Source: Spirosoma aerolatum (GTDB lineage: Bacteria > Bacteroidota > Bacteroidia > Cytophagales > Spirosomataceae). From it: a stretch of DNA of 64,000 bases. This document shows positions 25,805-33,564 of the stretch, one piece after another (position 1 is the first letter of the stretch; every line of letters starts with the position of its first letter). The stretch covers positions 6,519,501 to 6,583,500 of the forward strand of contig NZ_CP020104.1 in the NCBI RefSeq assembly GCF_002056795.1, in the 5' to 3' direction. Under the pieces are notes generated by a model that had not been told where the DNA came from, did not search any database, and saw nothing but the letters and a program-made list of their open reading frames with translations. The position numbers were made by a program, and so were the translations under genes.

Positions 25805-26791
25805 ATGAACTATCGAAAATTAGGAAAAACCGGTTATAGCATTTCTGAAATCAGTCTGGGAACCTGGCAGGTAGGGGGCAAATGGGGTGATCCGTTTAGC
25901 CACGACAATGCCGACCAGATTTTGAATGCCGCCGTCGACGCTGGGGTCAATTTCATCGACACGGCCGATGTGTATGGCGATGGCGAAAGTGAGAAAGCCG
26001 TTGGTCGACTAGTCCGTTCACGGTCGGAGCGAATTTATGTAGCGACCAAATGTGGCCGACGACTCCAACCCCATACTACTGAAGCTTATCAGCCAAAGGC
26101 ACTGCGGAAATTTGTTGAGGATAGCCTGCAAAATATGGACCTTGACACCCTCGACCTGATTCAGTTGCATTGTCCGCCAACCGACGTTTTCTACCGTCCC
26201 GAAATTTTTGAGTTGTTCGATCGACTCAAAGACGAGGGAAAGATTCAGAACCTGGGTGTGAGTGTGGAAAAGGTTGAAGAAGCCCTGAAAGCAATTGAGT
26301 TTCCGAACGTAACTACCGTCCAGATTATTTTCAATATGTTCCGCCAGCGTCCGGCCGAACTGTTTTTTCGGGAAGCCAGCCGACGGAATATAGGCATCAT
26401 TGTTCGGGTACCACTTGCCAGTGGGCTATTGACGGGCACCTACAGCACCAATACCGCTTTCTCGCCTACCGATCACCGTACATTTAACCGGGAAGGGGCC
26501 GCATTCGACAAAGGGGAAACGTTCTCTGGAGTAGCCTATGAAACGGGTTTAGCCGCCGTCGATGAACTAAAGACTGTTTTTCCGGGTGAAGCCAACCTAG
26601 CTCCTGATGCGCTACGTTGGATTTTAACCTTCGATGCGGTAAGCTGCATTATTCCAGGAGCTTCTAAACCAGCCCATCTAACGTCCAATTTACAGGCGCT
26701 GGATCGCCCAGCTCCAACACCTGAACAGATGGCGGCTGTAAAACGGATTTACGATGAATGGATCAAAAATCCAGTCCATTATCTGTGGTAA
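25805..26791 (+). CDS. Aldo/keto reductase
   Basis: 328 residues with the AKR TIM-barrel motifs: YRKLGKTGYSISEISLGTWQ, NFIDTADVYGDGESEKAVGR (the Asp and Tyr of the active site), VATKCGRR (the Lys), LIQLHCPP (the His) and CIIPGASKPAHLTSNL for NADP binding. It reduces aldehydes or ketones to alcohols, often on sugars. It is on the same strand as the Ldh_2-type gene just upstream and is followed by a two-way hairpin. Confidence 0.92.
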   Translation: MNYRKLGKTGYSISEISLGTWQVGGKWGDPFSHDNADQILNAAVDAGVNFIDTADVYGDGESEKAVGRLVRSRSERIYVATKCGRRLQPHTTEAYQPKALRKFVEDSLQNMDLDTLDLIQLHCPPTDVFYRPEIFELFDRLKDEGKIQNLGVSVEKVEEALKAIEFPNVTTVQIIFNMFRQRPAELFFREASRRNIGIIVRVPLASGLLTGTYSTNTAFSPTDHRTFNREGAAFDKGETFSGVAYETGLAAVDELKTVFPGEANLAPDALRWILTFDAVSCIIPGASKPAHLTSNLQALDRPAPTPEQMAAVKRIYDEWIKNPVHYLW

Positions 26792-26804
26792 TAACCGATT
26801 CTGA

Positions 26805-26850
26805 GGTTTACGACTGGCGATGCATACACTACCTTCGCCAGCCGTAAACC
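26805..26850. terminator. Two-way hairpin between convergent genes
   Basis: 16-base arms GGTTTACGACTGGCGA (26805-26820) and 26835-26850 pair at 15 of 16 positions around a 14-base loop. It lies between the aldo/keto reductase stop (26791) and the stop of the minus-strand barrel gene (26862). The tails are only moderately A/T-rich. Confidence 0.6.
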
Positions 26851-26861
26851 CCATACGAAAA

Positions 26862-27431
26862 CTATTTCCCGAAATAAACCTGAAAGCCCAGACTAATATT
26901 TAAGGCTTTTGGAACGTTGGGTGTCAAGGCGTTAGGCGCACCCACCAGCAGTGTATTTAAGGCTCCCCCTGCTCCCCCGGTATACGTTAGCCCCAGATCG
27001 AAGCTGACTGACCGATTGATGAAAAAGGCAACGCCACCCGTAAAACTATAGATTGCATCCGTACTTGAATCGGAGGTCCCTCCATTTATTGACGCCGATG
27101 AGTTAATGACTCCAACCGATGCGCCCAAAAAGGGTTTAATCTGGGAGGAGCCCATGTAATACCGCAAAAATGGGGCTATCCCGATCTGAGTGGCCCGTGT
27201 GCCGTTTGAACTGATGTTCAGAAATGGGATACCAGCTCCTAACGCCAATCCATCTCCTACAAACCAGCCATAGGTTGGCTGAAGACTGATAATCGTACCC
27301 GATCCGCCCGATGTTGGAATGGTAATATTTCCTACATTAACGCCCATCAGTCGGCCACCGCGTTCGGTTTGGGCCATTGCACTCGATAAGCCAACAACCA
27401 GCAGTGTAAGTGTGATAAAAAAAGCTTTCAT
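26862..27431 (-). CDS. Outer-membrane beta-barrel protein
   Basis: 189 residues from the ATG at 27431, with a signal peptide (FFITLTLLVVGLSSAMAQ). The rest alternates in short amphipathic strands with Gly and aromatic residues (ISLQPTYGWFVGDGLALGAG, IAPFLRYYMGSSQIKPFLGA, VSFDLGLTYTGGAG) and ends in a strand with terminal aromatic residues (NISLGFQVYFGK). This is the pattern of an 8-stranded OmpA/OprF-type or OmpW-like barrel. The function is not known. Confidence 0.82.
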   Translation of the reverse strand: MKAFFITLTLLVVGLSSAMAQTERGGRLMGVNVGNITIPTSGGSGTIISLQPTYGWFVGDGLALGAGIPFLNISSNGTRATQIGIAPFLRYYMGSSQIKPFLGASVGVINSSASINGGTSDSSTDAIYSFTGGVAFFINRSVSFDLGLTYTGGAGGALNTLLVGAPNALTPNVPKALNISLGFQVYFGK

Positions 27432-27614
27432 GGTATATATACGTTTGTATTGTAATACCATGACTAACTAATCTGCAATTTGGTTGCAAATTTGTATCGT
27501 TCTAGTAACAACTCTGCTTATACAGTAGACATAATAGTCTACAAATCAATAAGTTACCATCCATTCATTGAAAAAAATTTCCTGACTAGGCAGCTGGCAA
27601 GTAACATCGGCAGG

Positions 27615-28529
27615 TCAGGGGTTCTGTTTTTGGGCCACCTGTTTTTTGTATTGATCAACATCGACGGGGCTACCGAAAATAAAAAACCACTTTCGTCGAA
27701 AACCTCTAGCCGATTTAACATCGCGAATAATATCCAGCACCTCATGAAAATTGATGTGCAATGGATTGGCTTTCTGACCAATATTGGTCGTAATACCATA
27801 AATAGGTGGCTCTTCCTCAGGCTGGTAGGTACCCAACAGACGATCCCAGATAATGAACGTAGCCCCAAAGTTTTTATCGATGTATTTTTCCTGCGATCCA
27901 TGATGCACCCGGTGATTCGATGGCGTGGCAAAAATATATTCTACCCAGGCCGGCAACCGACGGATGTATTCGGTATGCACCCAGAACTGAAACAAGACAG
28001 CTAGTTGATTCGTCAGAAAAAAAATAATCGGATGAAAACCGAGCAGTGCAACGGGCAGAAGAAAGATAATTTTCAGATACTGAATCCAGCTCAGCCGAAA
28101 TGAAACACTCAGATTATAGTGTTCCCCCGAATGATGAACGACGTGCGTAGCCCACCAGAAACGCTGCCCATGTGATACCCGATGCGCCCAGTAACTAAAG
28201 AAGTCAAAGATAATGTAACAGGGAATGAGCGTCCACCATTGCAGTGTCATCCGCCAGGGCAATTGATTATACAGCCACACCACACCATATAGCAGAGCAA
28301 GCTTAATTACTACACCGATAGCTACCGATCCTAGTCCGACTAAGATTGACCCGATCGTTTCCCATTTTTCGTAATAAGGCTTCTCCTGAATATACGAAAT
28401 GATCATTTCGGCAGCTGTTAGCACAACCATAATGGGAACCGCCCATAAAATTAGATTAGGCGCTCCCTCATCCAGCCGCCAGAGTTGGTCTAAAGCAATG
28501 GGAGGGGCACCAAATAAAGAATCAAACAT
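27615..28529 (-). CDS. Sterol desaturase/fatty acid hydroxylase family membrane protein
   Basis: 304 residues with several membrane helices and the di-iron histidine motifs HRVSH, HVVHH (in THVVHHSGEHYNLS) and HRVHHG (in PSNHRVHHGSQEKYID). The enzymes hydroxylate or desaturate lipids using O2. Bacterial members act on hopanoids, fatty acids or carotenoids. A preference cannot be told from the sequence. It ends 153 bases before the barrel gene's start, on the same strand, with its own short gap to the next gene. Confidence 0.9.
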   Translation of the reverse strand: MFDSLFGAPPIALDQLWRLDEGAPNLILWAVPIMVVLTAAEMIISYIQEKPYYEKWETIGSILVGLGSVAIGVVIKLALLYGVVWLYNQLPWRMTLQWWTLIPCYIIFDFFSYWAHRVSHGQRFWWATHVVHHSGEHYNLSVSFRLSWIQYLKIIFLLPVALLGFHPIIFFLTNQLAVLFQFWVHTEYIRRLPAWVEYIFATPSNHRVHHGSQEKYIDKNFGATFIIWDRLLGTYQPEEEPPIYGITTNIGQKANPLHINFHEVLDIIRDVKSARGFRRKWFFIFGSPVDVDQYKKQVAQKQNP

Positions 28530-28646
28530 AATAGACTATTGTTTTTCAAGATGTTGAGTAATGACCGACTCCTACAGTAACCGACTAATAACGTATTCAG
28601 GCGGATCCACCAGAACCGCTCGATTAATGTTGAACGGCCTGATCAC

Positions 28647-28925
28647 CTATCCAGTTTCAGATTCACTAACAATCGATGAAAAATGATGCGGGTTGACATA
28701 CCCCAGGCTATTATCGTTCAAGCGAACCTGTTGCCAGTCGGGCCCACTACCAAACAAATCGGTTTGAAACCAGGCAATTTCCCCTTTTCTGATCTGTCCA
28801 CTACCGTGTTTCGTTGGGTCAGCCGGTTTCTGTACCCATTCGGTGTTCTGTATAGCTTGCCGAGGGATATCAAACCCTTCCGCTTTAGGAGAAGCCTTGC
28901 AGCTAATTTTTGTTGTGTTATCCAT
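28647..28925 (-). CDS. Small SH3-like hypothetical protein
   Basis: 92 residues with no signal peptide. The C-terminal half looks like a bacterial SH3 strand set (GEIAWFQTDLFGSGPDWQQV, DNSLGYVNPHHF). The N-terminal half is polar. It is followed by the sterol desaturase-type gene and preceded by a lipoprotein gene on the same strand, with small gaps, so the three could form one transcript. Function unknown. Confidence 0.6.
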   Translation of the reverse strand: MDNTTKISCKASPKAEGFDIPRQAIQNTEWVQKPADPTKHGSGQIRKGEIAWFQTDLFGSGPDWQQVRLNDNSLGYVNPHHFSSIVSESETG

Positions 28926-28967
28926 GACAAAAACAGTGATTTAGGGTAAAAAGCCTGTTCTAACAGG

Positions 28968-29459
28968 TTATTGCTTGCTAGTAGCGTCATCGAGCTGGTC
29001 TTCAGCTCTGTCAAACGCGTTCCCAATTTTGCGTCCTGCCTGCTTAAAGCCCGCCTTAATATCCTGCCAGGCTTCCTGAGTGGCATTCTGTGCTTTATCG
29101 ATATCCCGGTCAAGATCTTCCCGTTCGGTTTTCAATTTGTCTATTTGCTGTTTCATCGTCTTTTGGGCCTTGTCGCTTTTATTCTCCAGTTTGTTTTGTA
29201 ACTCATCAATTTCCTGATCCAGTTTGTCGCGTTGAGCTTTCAAATCAGCGACAACTTCATCGCGTTCCTGAAGAAACTTAGCCTCCGTCTGACTGGCTCC
29301 ATCCTGCATAGAAGCATCAAGGGAATCACTGGTTTGCTCTACCGCTTCTTCTGTACGGGATTGATCGGAATTGGTGTTACATCCCTGCATAGAACCAATG
29401 GAAACGATGATTGACGAAATCACAAGCAGCTGTCTAATAGATTGTGAGGTCTTTTTCAT
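28968..29459 (-). CDS. Coiled-coil lipoprotein
   Basis: 163 residues with a lipoprotein signal ending SIGSMQGC (lipobox at about residue 27), so the mature protein is probably anchored to a membrane. After a polar Ser/Thr/Glu linker there is a long heptad-rich coiled coil (DEVVADLKAQRDKLDQEIDE, DKAQKTMKQQIDKLKTERED) and a short acidic end. Such proteins are often envelope-stress or spacer lipoproteins. No specific family is recognised. Confidence 0.75.
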   Translation of the reverse strand: MKKTSQSIRQLLVISSIIVSIGSMQGCNTNSDQSRTEEAVEQTSDSLDASMQDGASQTEAKFLQERDEVVADLKAQRDKLDQEIDELQNKLENKSDKAQKTMKQQIDKLKTEREDLDRDIDKAQNATQEAWQDIKAGFKQAGRKIGNAFDRAEDQLDDATSKQ

Positions 29460-29543
29460 AACGTTGATATAGGTATGATTTTCGACAAAGGAGCCCCTTT
29501 CCCCTTAGAATGACCTTAAGCTGATCTTAGAAAGTTCTTATAG

Positions 29544-29563
29544 ACCGATCATGATATATCGGT
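29544..29563. promoter_or_regulatory. Short inverted repeat upstream of the lipoprotein gene
   Basis: ACCGAT (29544-29549) and ATCGGT (29558-29563) are exact reverse complements 8 bases apart, 85 bases upstream of the lipoprotein start. It could bind a dimeric regulator. The match is short and may be chance. Confidence 0.25.
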
Positions 29564-29718
29564 TCAACGTGTTACTAAAATTTTCAGAGGGTTGCGATAG
29601 GCCCTAAAAAAACGCCCTTCCGATTTGGGCTAATGCTGTAGCCTCAAAACCAGAAGGGTGGTTAATCGAGATATCCATTTTAGCGTTCAGGACACCTCAG
29701 CATTACTTATAATTCTAT

Positions 29719-30378
29719 CTATCGTTTGCCTAGCAAGACTTTCTTAAACGTTCCGTCAGAGCCAAACAACAGCAATGCATGTTTCTTGTCTGATGTCAGA
29801 ATGGCTACGATATAATCGCTGGATTTAGCATCCTGAGCAGCTTTTTCAATCGTTGCTCCAGCATAGTTAGTATTGATGTAGGTTGTAATAGCCGCTGGTA
29901 GGCTCGACACTGCCACTGTAGTCGCTATTGGCCCCATTGGTTTTGGATGATGCAACGAATCGCCTTTAGGATGGTGCAGTGAATCACCAGGCATGTGATG
30001 GGTTGAGTCACGGTGCCCCCGCTTGCGAGCGTCAGCTTCTTTCACGAACGTACCATCTGCTTGGAATACCAGCAGTTTAAGCATATTATTTTGTACAATG
30101 GCTACGGCATAATTGCCACTCGAATCCTTTAGTGCTTCTTTAATAGTTGCTCCGGCATAATTTGTCGTAATGTAGGTCGTAATGGCAGTGGGTAAGCTGG
30201 CTGCATTGACCACCGTAACGCTATGCGGTCCCGTTGCCGACGAACTGGTCGTTGCGGTTGTCCGGGCCGATGCGTCCGTATCGGTGGGATCAACAGACGT
30301 CTTGTTGCAGCTACTCATCCCCACCGCCAAAGCAGCCACAAAACTGAATACAAGCAATGTTTTCATCTTGGAAGTCAT
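29719..30378 (-). CDS. Lipoprotein with two PepSY-like (DUF2874) repeats
   Basis: 219 residues with a lipoprotein signal (FSFVAALAVGMSSC). After a Thr/Ser-rich linker there are two copies of a ~65-residue module, one with ASLPTAITTYITTNYAGATI and LKLLVFQADGTFVKE, the other with SSLPAAITTYINTNYAGATI and KHALLLFGSDGTFKKV. The modules are joined by a His-rich spacer (HRDSTHHMPGDSLHHPKG). PepSY-like modules are thought to act as envelope inhibitors or binders. The His-rich spacer could bind metal, which is inference. No partner is visible next to it. Confidence 0.78.
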   Translation of the reverse strand: MTSKMKTLLVFSFVAALAVGMSSCNKTSVDPTDTDASARTTATTSSSATGPHSVTVVNAASLPTAITTYITTNYAGATIKEALKDSSGNYAVAIVQNNMLKLLVFQADGTFVKEADARKRGHRDSTHHMPGDSLHHPKGDSLHHPKPMGPIATTVAVSSLPAAITTYINTNYAGATIEKAAQDAKSSDYIVAILTSDKKHALLLFGSDGTFKKVLLGKR

Positions 30379-30782
30379 TAGGTTTTGTTAAAAAATTTAA
30401 ATTGAAAAATAAGGTGCAGCCCGATTCGTTTGCCGGTACTATTCTGTCGTACGTGCAACGTATATTCATCGTTGCAAAGCCGATAAAAAAATCTAATGCT
30501 CACAACCCTAGCGCTAGTATGCAACTATACAATTCCTTGGTACAAATAATTGGCTTACAAATAGTTGACCACAAAGGAGTGCTTGATTATTTTTTACAGG
30601 GCCACTAATTCAGGTTGATTAAAAGGTGATGGAAGCCACATCCTGGACATTAACAGCCGATGAACTTTATCAATAGTGACTATTTGCGTATTAATTTTTA
30701 CGTATAAAGCGTTTTATTTGCATAATGCTTTAGCTGCCAATATACTATTTGGCTGTCTACCTGATTATAAATAGATTGTTCT
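30379..30782. other. 404-bp intergenic region, divergent genes
   Basis: It lies between a minus-strand lipoprotein gene and a plus-strand ATP-grasp gene, so it must hold two promoters. A TTTG with a TACTATTTG about 22 bases further on (near 30717-30752) is a poor promoter match for the right gene. No RNA gene or repeat is seen. Confidence 0.4.
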
Positions 30783-32288
30783 ATGAAAAAACAAAATACC
30801 CGCCAATCGCAGTCCCAAACACTCAATGGAATGACGCAGTCGCAGGGGCAGACCAGCGTCAATTTCTCGTTTTCAGACTACCAGACCGAGAATTTTTTTG
30901 ATGAGATGTTCACCAGCGAAACGCAGGTGCGAGCCGGGTATGTACCTTTTCAGCAACGCGTTGAGCAATTGACCCGCGAAGATTTTATAGGACGACAGCT
31001 TGCAGCCGAACGCGCTCTAATGAGTATGGGTATTACCTTCAACGTGTATTCGCAGGGCGAAGGTACAGAACGGATTATGCCCATCGACATTATTCCGCGC
31101 GTGATTGAATCAGCCGAATGGAATCGGCTCGAAGCCGGTCTGATTCAGCGCATTAAGGCCATCAATATGTTTCTGGACGACGTGTATAATGAACAGCGTA
31201 TCCTGAACGATGGTGTTGTGCCGCGCGACCTTATCGAGTCCAGCAAGTCGTTTTTGCCGGGTTGTCTGGGTGTACGTCCCCCCAAAGGCATCTGGTGTCA
31301 TATTACGGGTACCGACCTGATCCGGGGTGACGATGGGCAATTTATGGTGCTGGAAGATAACCTCCGCTGCCCATCCGGCGTATCATACATGCTTGAAAAT
31401 CGGGAACTTATCAAGCAAACCTTCCCGGAAGTACTGACCCAGACGGGCGTTCGGCCCGTATCGGATTACCCGACCCGGCTGCTCCAGATGTTGCAGTACA
31501 TTGCCGACCGGCCCAATCCAACCGTTGTTGTTCTGACCCCCGGCATTTATAACTCGGCCTACTTCGAGCACTCGTATCTGGCTCAGCAAATGGGCGTTGA
31601 GTTGGTCGAAGCCCGCGATCTGGTCGTATCGGGCGGCTATGTAAAAATGCGCACCACTAAAGGCTTCCAGATTGTCGACGTTATTTATCGACGGATCGAT
31701 GATACCTTCCTCGATCCGCTGGCCTTCAATCCTGAATCGATGATTGGGGTGCCGGGTATTTTCGAGGTATATAAACGGGGCCGGGTCGCACTGGCCAATG
31801 CACCAGGAACAGGCGTAGCCGACGATAAGGTAATTTATGCCTATGTACCCCGGATTATCCAGTATTACCTGGGCGAAGAGCCGATTATTCCAAACGTCCG
31901 AACCTACATTTGCCGGGAGGAAGAAGACTGTCAGTATGTGCTGGACAATATCGAACAACTGGTTGTCAAAGAAGCCAATGAAGCAGGGGGCTACGGTATG
32001 CTGATAGGTCCCAAAGCCTCTCCTGAAGATCACGAGTTGTTTCGGCAGAAAATAAAGGCTAATCCCCGAAATTATATTGCCCAGCCAACCATTTCGCTTT
32101 CACGCGTGCCCTGCCTGGTGGGCGATCATGCCGAAGGCCGTCACGTCGACCTGCGCCCCTATATCCTGTACGGCGACAATGTCAACGTGATACCGGGCGG
32201 CCTGACGCGGGTTGCTTTACGAAAAGGTTCGCTGGTGGTTAACTCCTCGCAGGGCGGTGGGGGTAAAGATACATGGGTGTTGTATTAA
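30783..32288 (+). CDS. Circularly permuted ATP-grasp protein (DUF404/DUF407 type)
   Basis: 501 residues with the hallmark motifs of the circularly permuted ATP-grasp family: LPGCLGVRPPKGIWCHITGT, DLIRGDDGQFMVLEDNLRCP then SGVSYMLENREL, and the C-terminal VPCLVGDHAEGRHVDLRPY, GGLTRVALRKGSLVVNSSQG and GGGKDTWVLY. ATP-grasp enzymes ligate a carboxylate to an amine, and these are suspected peptide-forming enzymes of unknown substrate. In many genomes an alpha-E (DUF403) gene and a transglutaminase-like gene lie next to it; here neither is present and a glycosyltransferase follows. Confidence 0.9.
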   Translation: MKKQNTRQSQSQTLNGMTQSQGQTSVNFSFSDYQTENFFDEMFTSETQVRAGYVPFQQRVEQLTREDFIGRQLAAERALMSMGITFNVYSQGEGTERIMPIDIIPRVIESAEWNRLEAGLIQRIKAINMFLDDVYNEQRILNDGVVPRDLIESSKSFLPGCLGVRPPKGIWCHITGTDLIRGDDGQFMVLEDNLRCPSGVSYMLENRELIKQTFPEVLTQTGVRPVSDYPTRLLQMLQYIADRPNPTVVVLTPGIYNSAYFEHSYLAQQMGVELVEARDLVVSGGYVKMRTTKGFQIVDVIYRRIDDTFLDPLAFNPESMIGVPGIFEVYKRGRVALANAPGTGVADDKVIYAYVPRIIQYYLGEEPIIPNVRTYICREEEDCQYVLDNIEQLVVKEANEAGGYGMLIGPKASPEDHELFRQKIKANPRNYIAQPTISLSRVPCLVGDHAEGRHVDLRPYILYGDNVNVIPGGLTRVALRKGSLVVNSSQGGGGKDTWVLY

Positions 32289-32300
32289 TTGGTTACAGAC

Positions 32301-32395
32301 GTTTATTTACGATTTACGGTGGCCGACGCATTAGATTTTTATGCGTTAGCCACCGTAAATCGTATACCTTTAACCGTAAACAGTATACTGTAAAC
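32301..32395. repeat. Inverted repeat built of 7-mers
   Basis: 24-base arms 32308-32331 and 32341-32364 pair at 22 positions around a 9-base loop. Read in reverse, the region from 32395 down to 32347 is seven heptamers in a row: GTTTACA, GTATACT, GTTTACG, GTTAAAG, GTATACG, ATTTACG, GTGGCTA. The left arm holds GTTTATT, ATTTACG and GTGGCCG. It starts 12 bases after the ATP-grasp stop, so it could terminate or process that transcript. The same heptamer family is at 52794-52914. Confidence 0.85.
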
Positions 32396-32432
32396 TTCTT
32401 ACCTTTACGATCCAACTAGCGCATAAACCACT

Positions 32433-33413
32433 TTGCCTGATTTAAGCATCATCATTGTCAATTATAAAACGCCCCAACTCATTCTCAACTGTTTAGCCTC
32501 AGTATATGAGTTCACAAACGGGGTCAGTTTTGAAGTCCTTATTGTCGATAACCAGTCGAACGATAACAGTCAGGCAATCATCCAGTCGGCTTATCCTGAT
32601 GTACGCTGGTTCCAGACAGGCTATAACGCAGGTTTTTCGCGGGCCAACAACAAGGGTATTGACGAAGCGAACGGCCGCTACATTCTGCTGCTTAACTCAG
32701 ATACACTTCTGATCGACAACGTGCTGGCTCATTGCATTCAGGTACTTGACAGTCGCCCTGACGTAGCTGCGGTGAGCGCCATGCAGCTTATGGCGAACCG
32801 ACAGTTTCGCCCAAATCTGTACACCACTTTCGGCCAGATGCGCCGGGCGTTTTACATCCTGCCGGGTGGAGTAGCATCTGAACGATTTCTCTACCGACTC
32901 ATGCCCGATCCACAATTTAGCGATCCTGATCAGGTCGAATGGTTATCAGGCGCATTTCTGATGACGCGAAAGTCGGTGATTGAACGGGCTGGCAAATTAG
33001 ATGAAAGCTTCTTTATGTACGGCGAAGATGTCGAATGGGGGTATCGGCTTGGCCAGCAGGGGAAGTTGCTTTTGCTGCACAATGAGAAGTTCATTCACCT
33101 CGAATATGGTAGTAGTGAAGACAATCAGCAGCATGTGGTCACACATATCAACCGATTCAAACCGCAGGTCCAGGTGTCGCAGTTGCTTTGGGTTCGTAAA
33201 CAGTATGGCGTTGGGGCTTATCTGGTCCTTATTCTTCACTATATCCTGATGATTCCGGTTGTCTTTATCTGGAAAATGGCTGTCAATATCCGGGATCGTC
33301 GTACGCCCTGGGCCGAAATGAGTAGCCAGTGGGCGTATACGAAAAATGTCGGCATTTTTCTCCGTTTCTTCTGGAAAACGCTCTTTAACCGTCCGGGCTT
33401 TTATAAGGTCTAA
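32433..33413 (+). CDS. GT2-family glycosyltransferase (rhamnosyltransferase-like)
   Basis: 326 residues with a TTG start at 32433, chosen since the family begins at the first strand (LSIIIVNYKTPQLILNCLAS). Other motifs are VDNQSNDNS, GFSRANNKGIDEANGRYILL, LLNSDTLL (the metal-binding region), VEWLSGAFLMTRKSVIER and FMYGEDVEWGYRLGQQGKLL, which together resemble WbbL-type glycosyltransferases. A hydrophobic segment with a basic patch at the C-terminus suggests membrane attachment. The sugar and acceptor are unknown. It stands alone between a hairpin and the first CHU_C gene. Confidence 0.9.
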   Translation: MPDLSIIIVNYKTPQLILNCLASVYEFTNGVSFEVLIVDNQSNDNSQAIIQSAYPDVRWFQTGYNAGFSRANNKGIDEANGRYILLLNSDTLLIDNVLAHCIQVLDSRPDVAAVSAMQLMANRQFRPNLYTTFGQMRRAFYILPGGVASERFLYRLMPDPQFSDPDQVEWLSGAFLMTRKSVIERAGKLDESFFMYGEDVEWGYRLGQQGKLLLLHNEKFIHLEYGSSEDNQQHVVTHINRFKPQVQVSQLLWVRKQYGVGAYLVLILHYILMIPVVFIWKMAVNIRDRRTPWAEMSSQWAYTKNVGIFLRFFWKTLFNRPGFYKV

Positions 33414-33564
33414 CAGCTTACTCACAGCGCCCTTTCCAGCGTTTCGTACGATCTGAAGAGCGAAGAAACTGGAGCGCATATAGCATTCAAAATCAATCGA
33501 ATCAGAAGAATACGCTTTTAGTCGATTGCAACGTTGTAGGTGAGGAATGCAAACATCTACATCT

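Noticed and set aside
30357-30608. An 83-residue plus-strand frame
   Set aside because: It starts antisense to the signal peptide of the PepSY-like lipoprotein and has no recognisable protein features.
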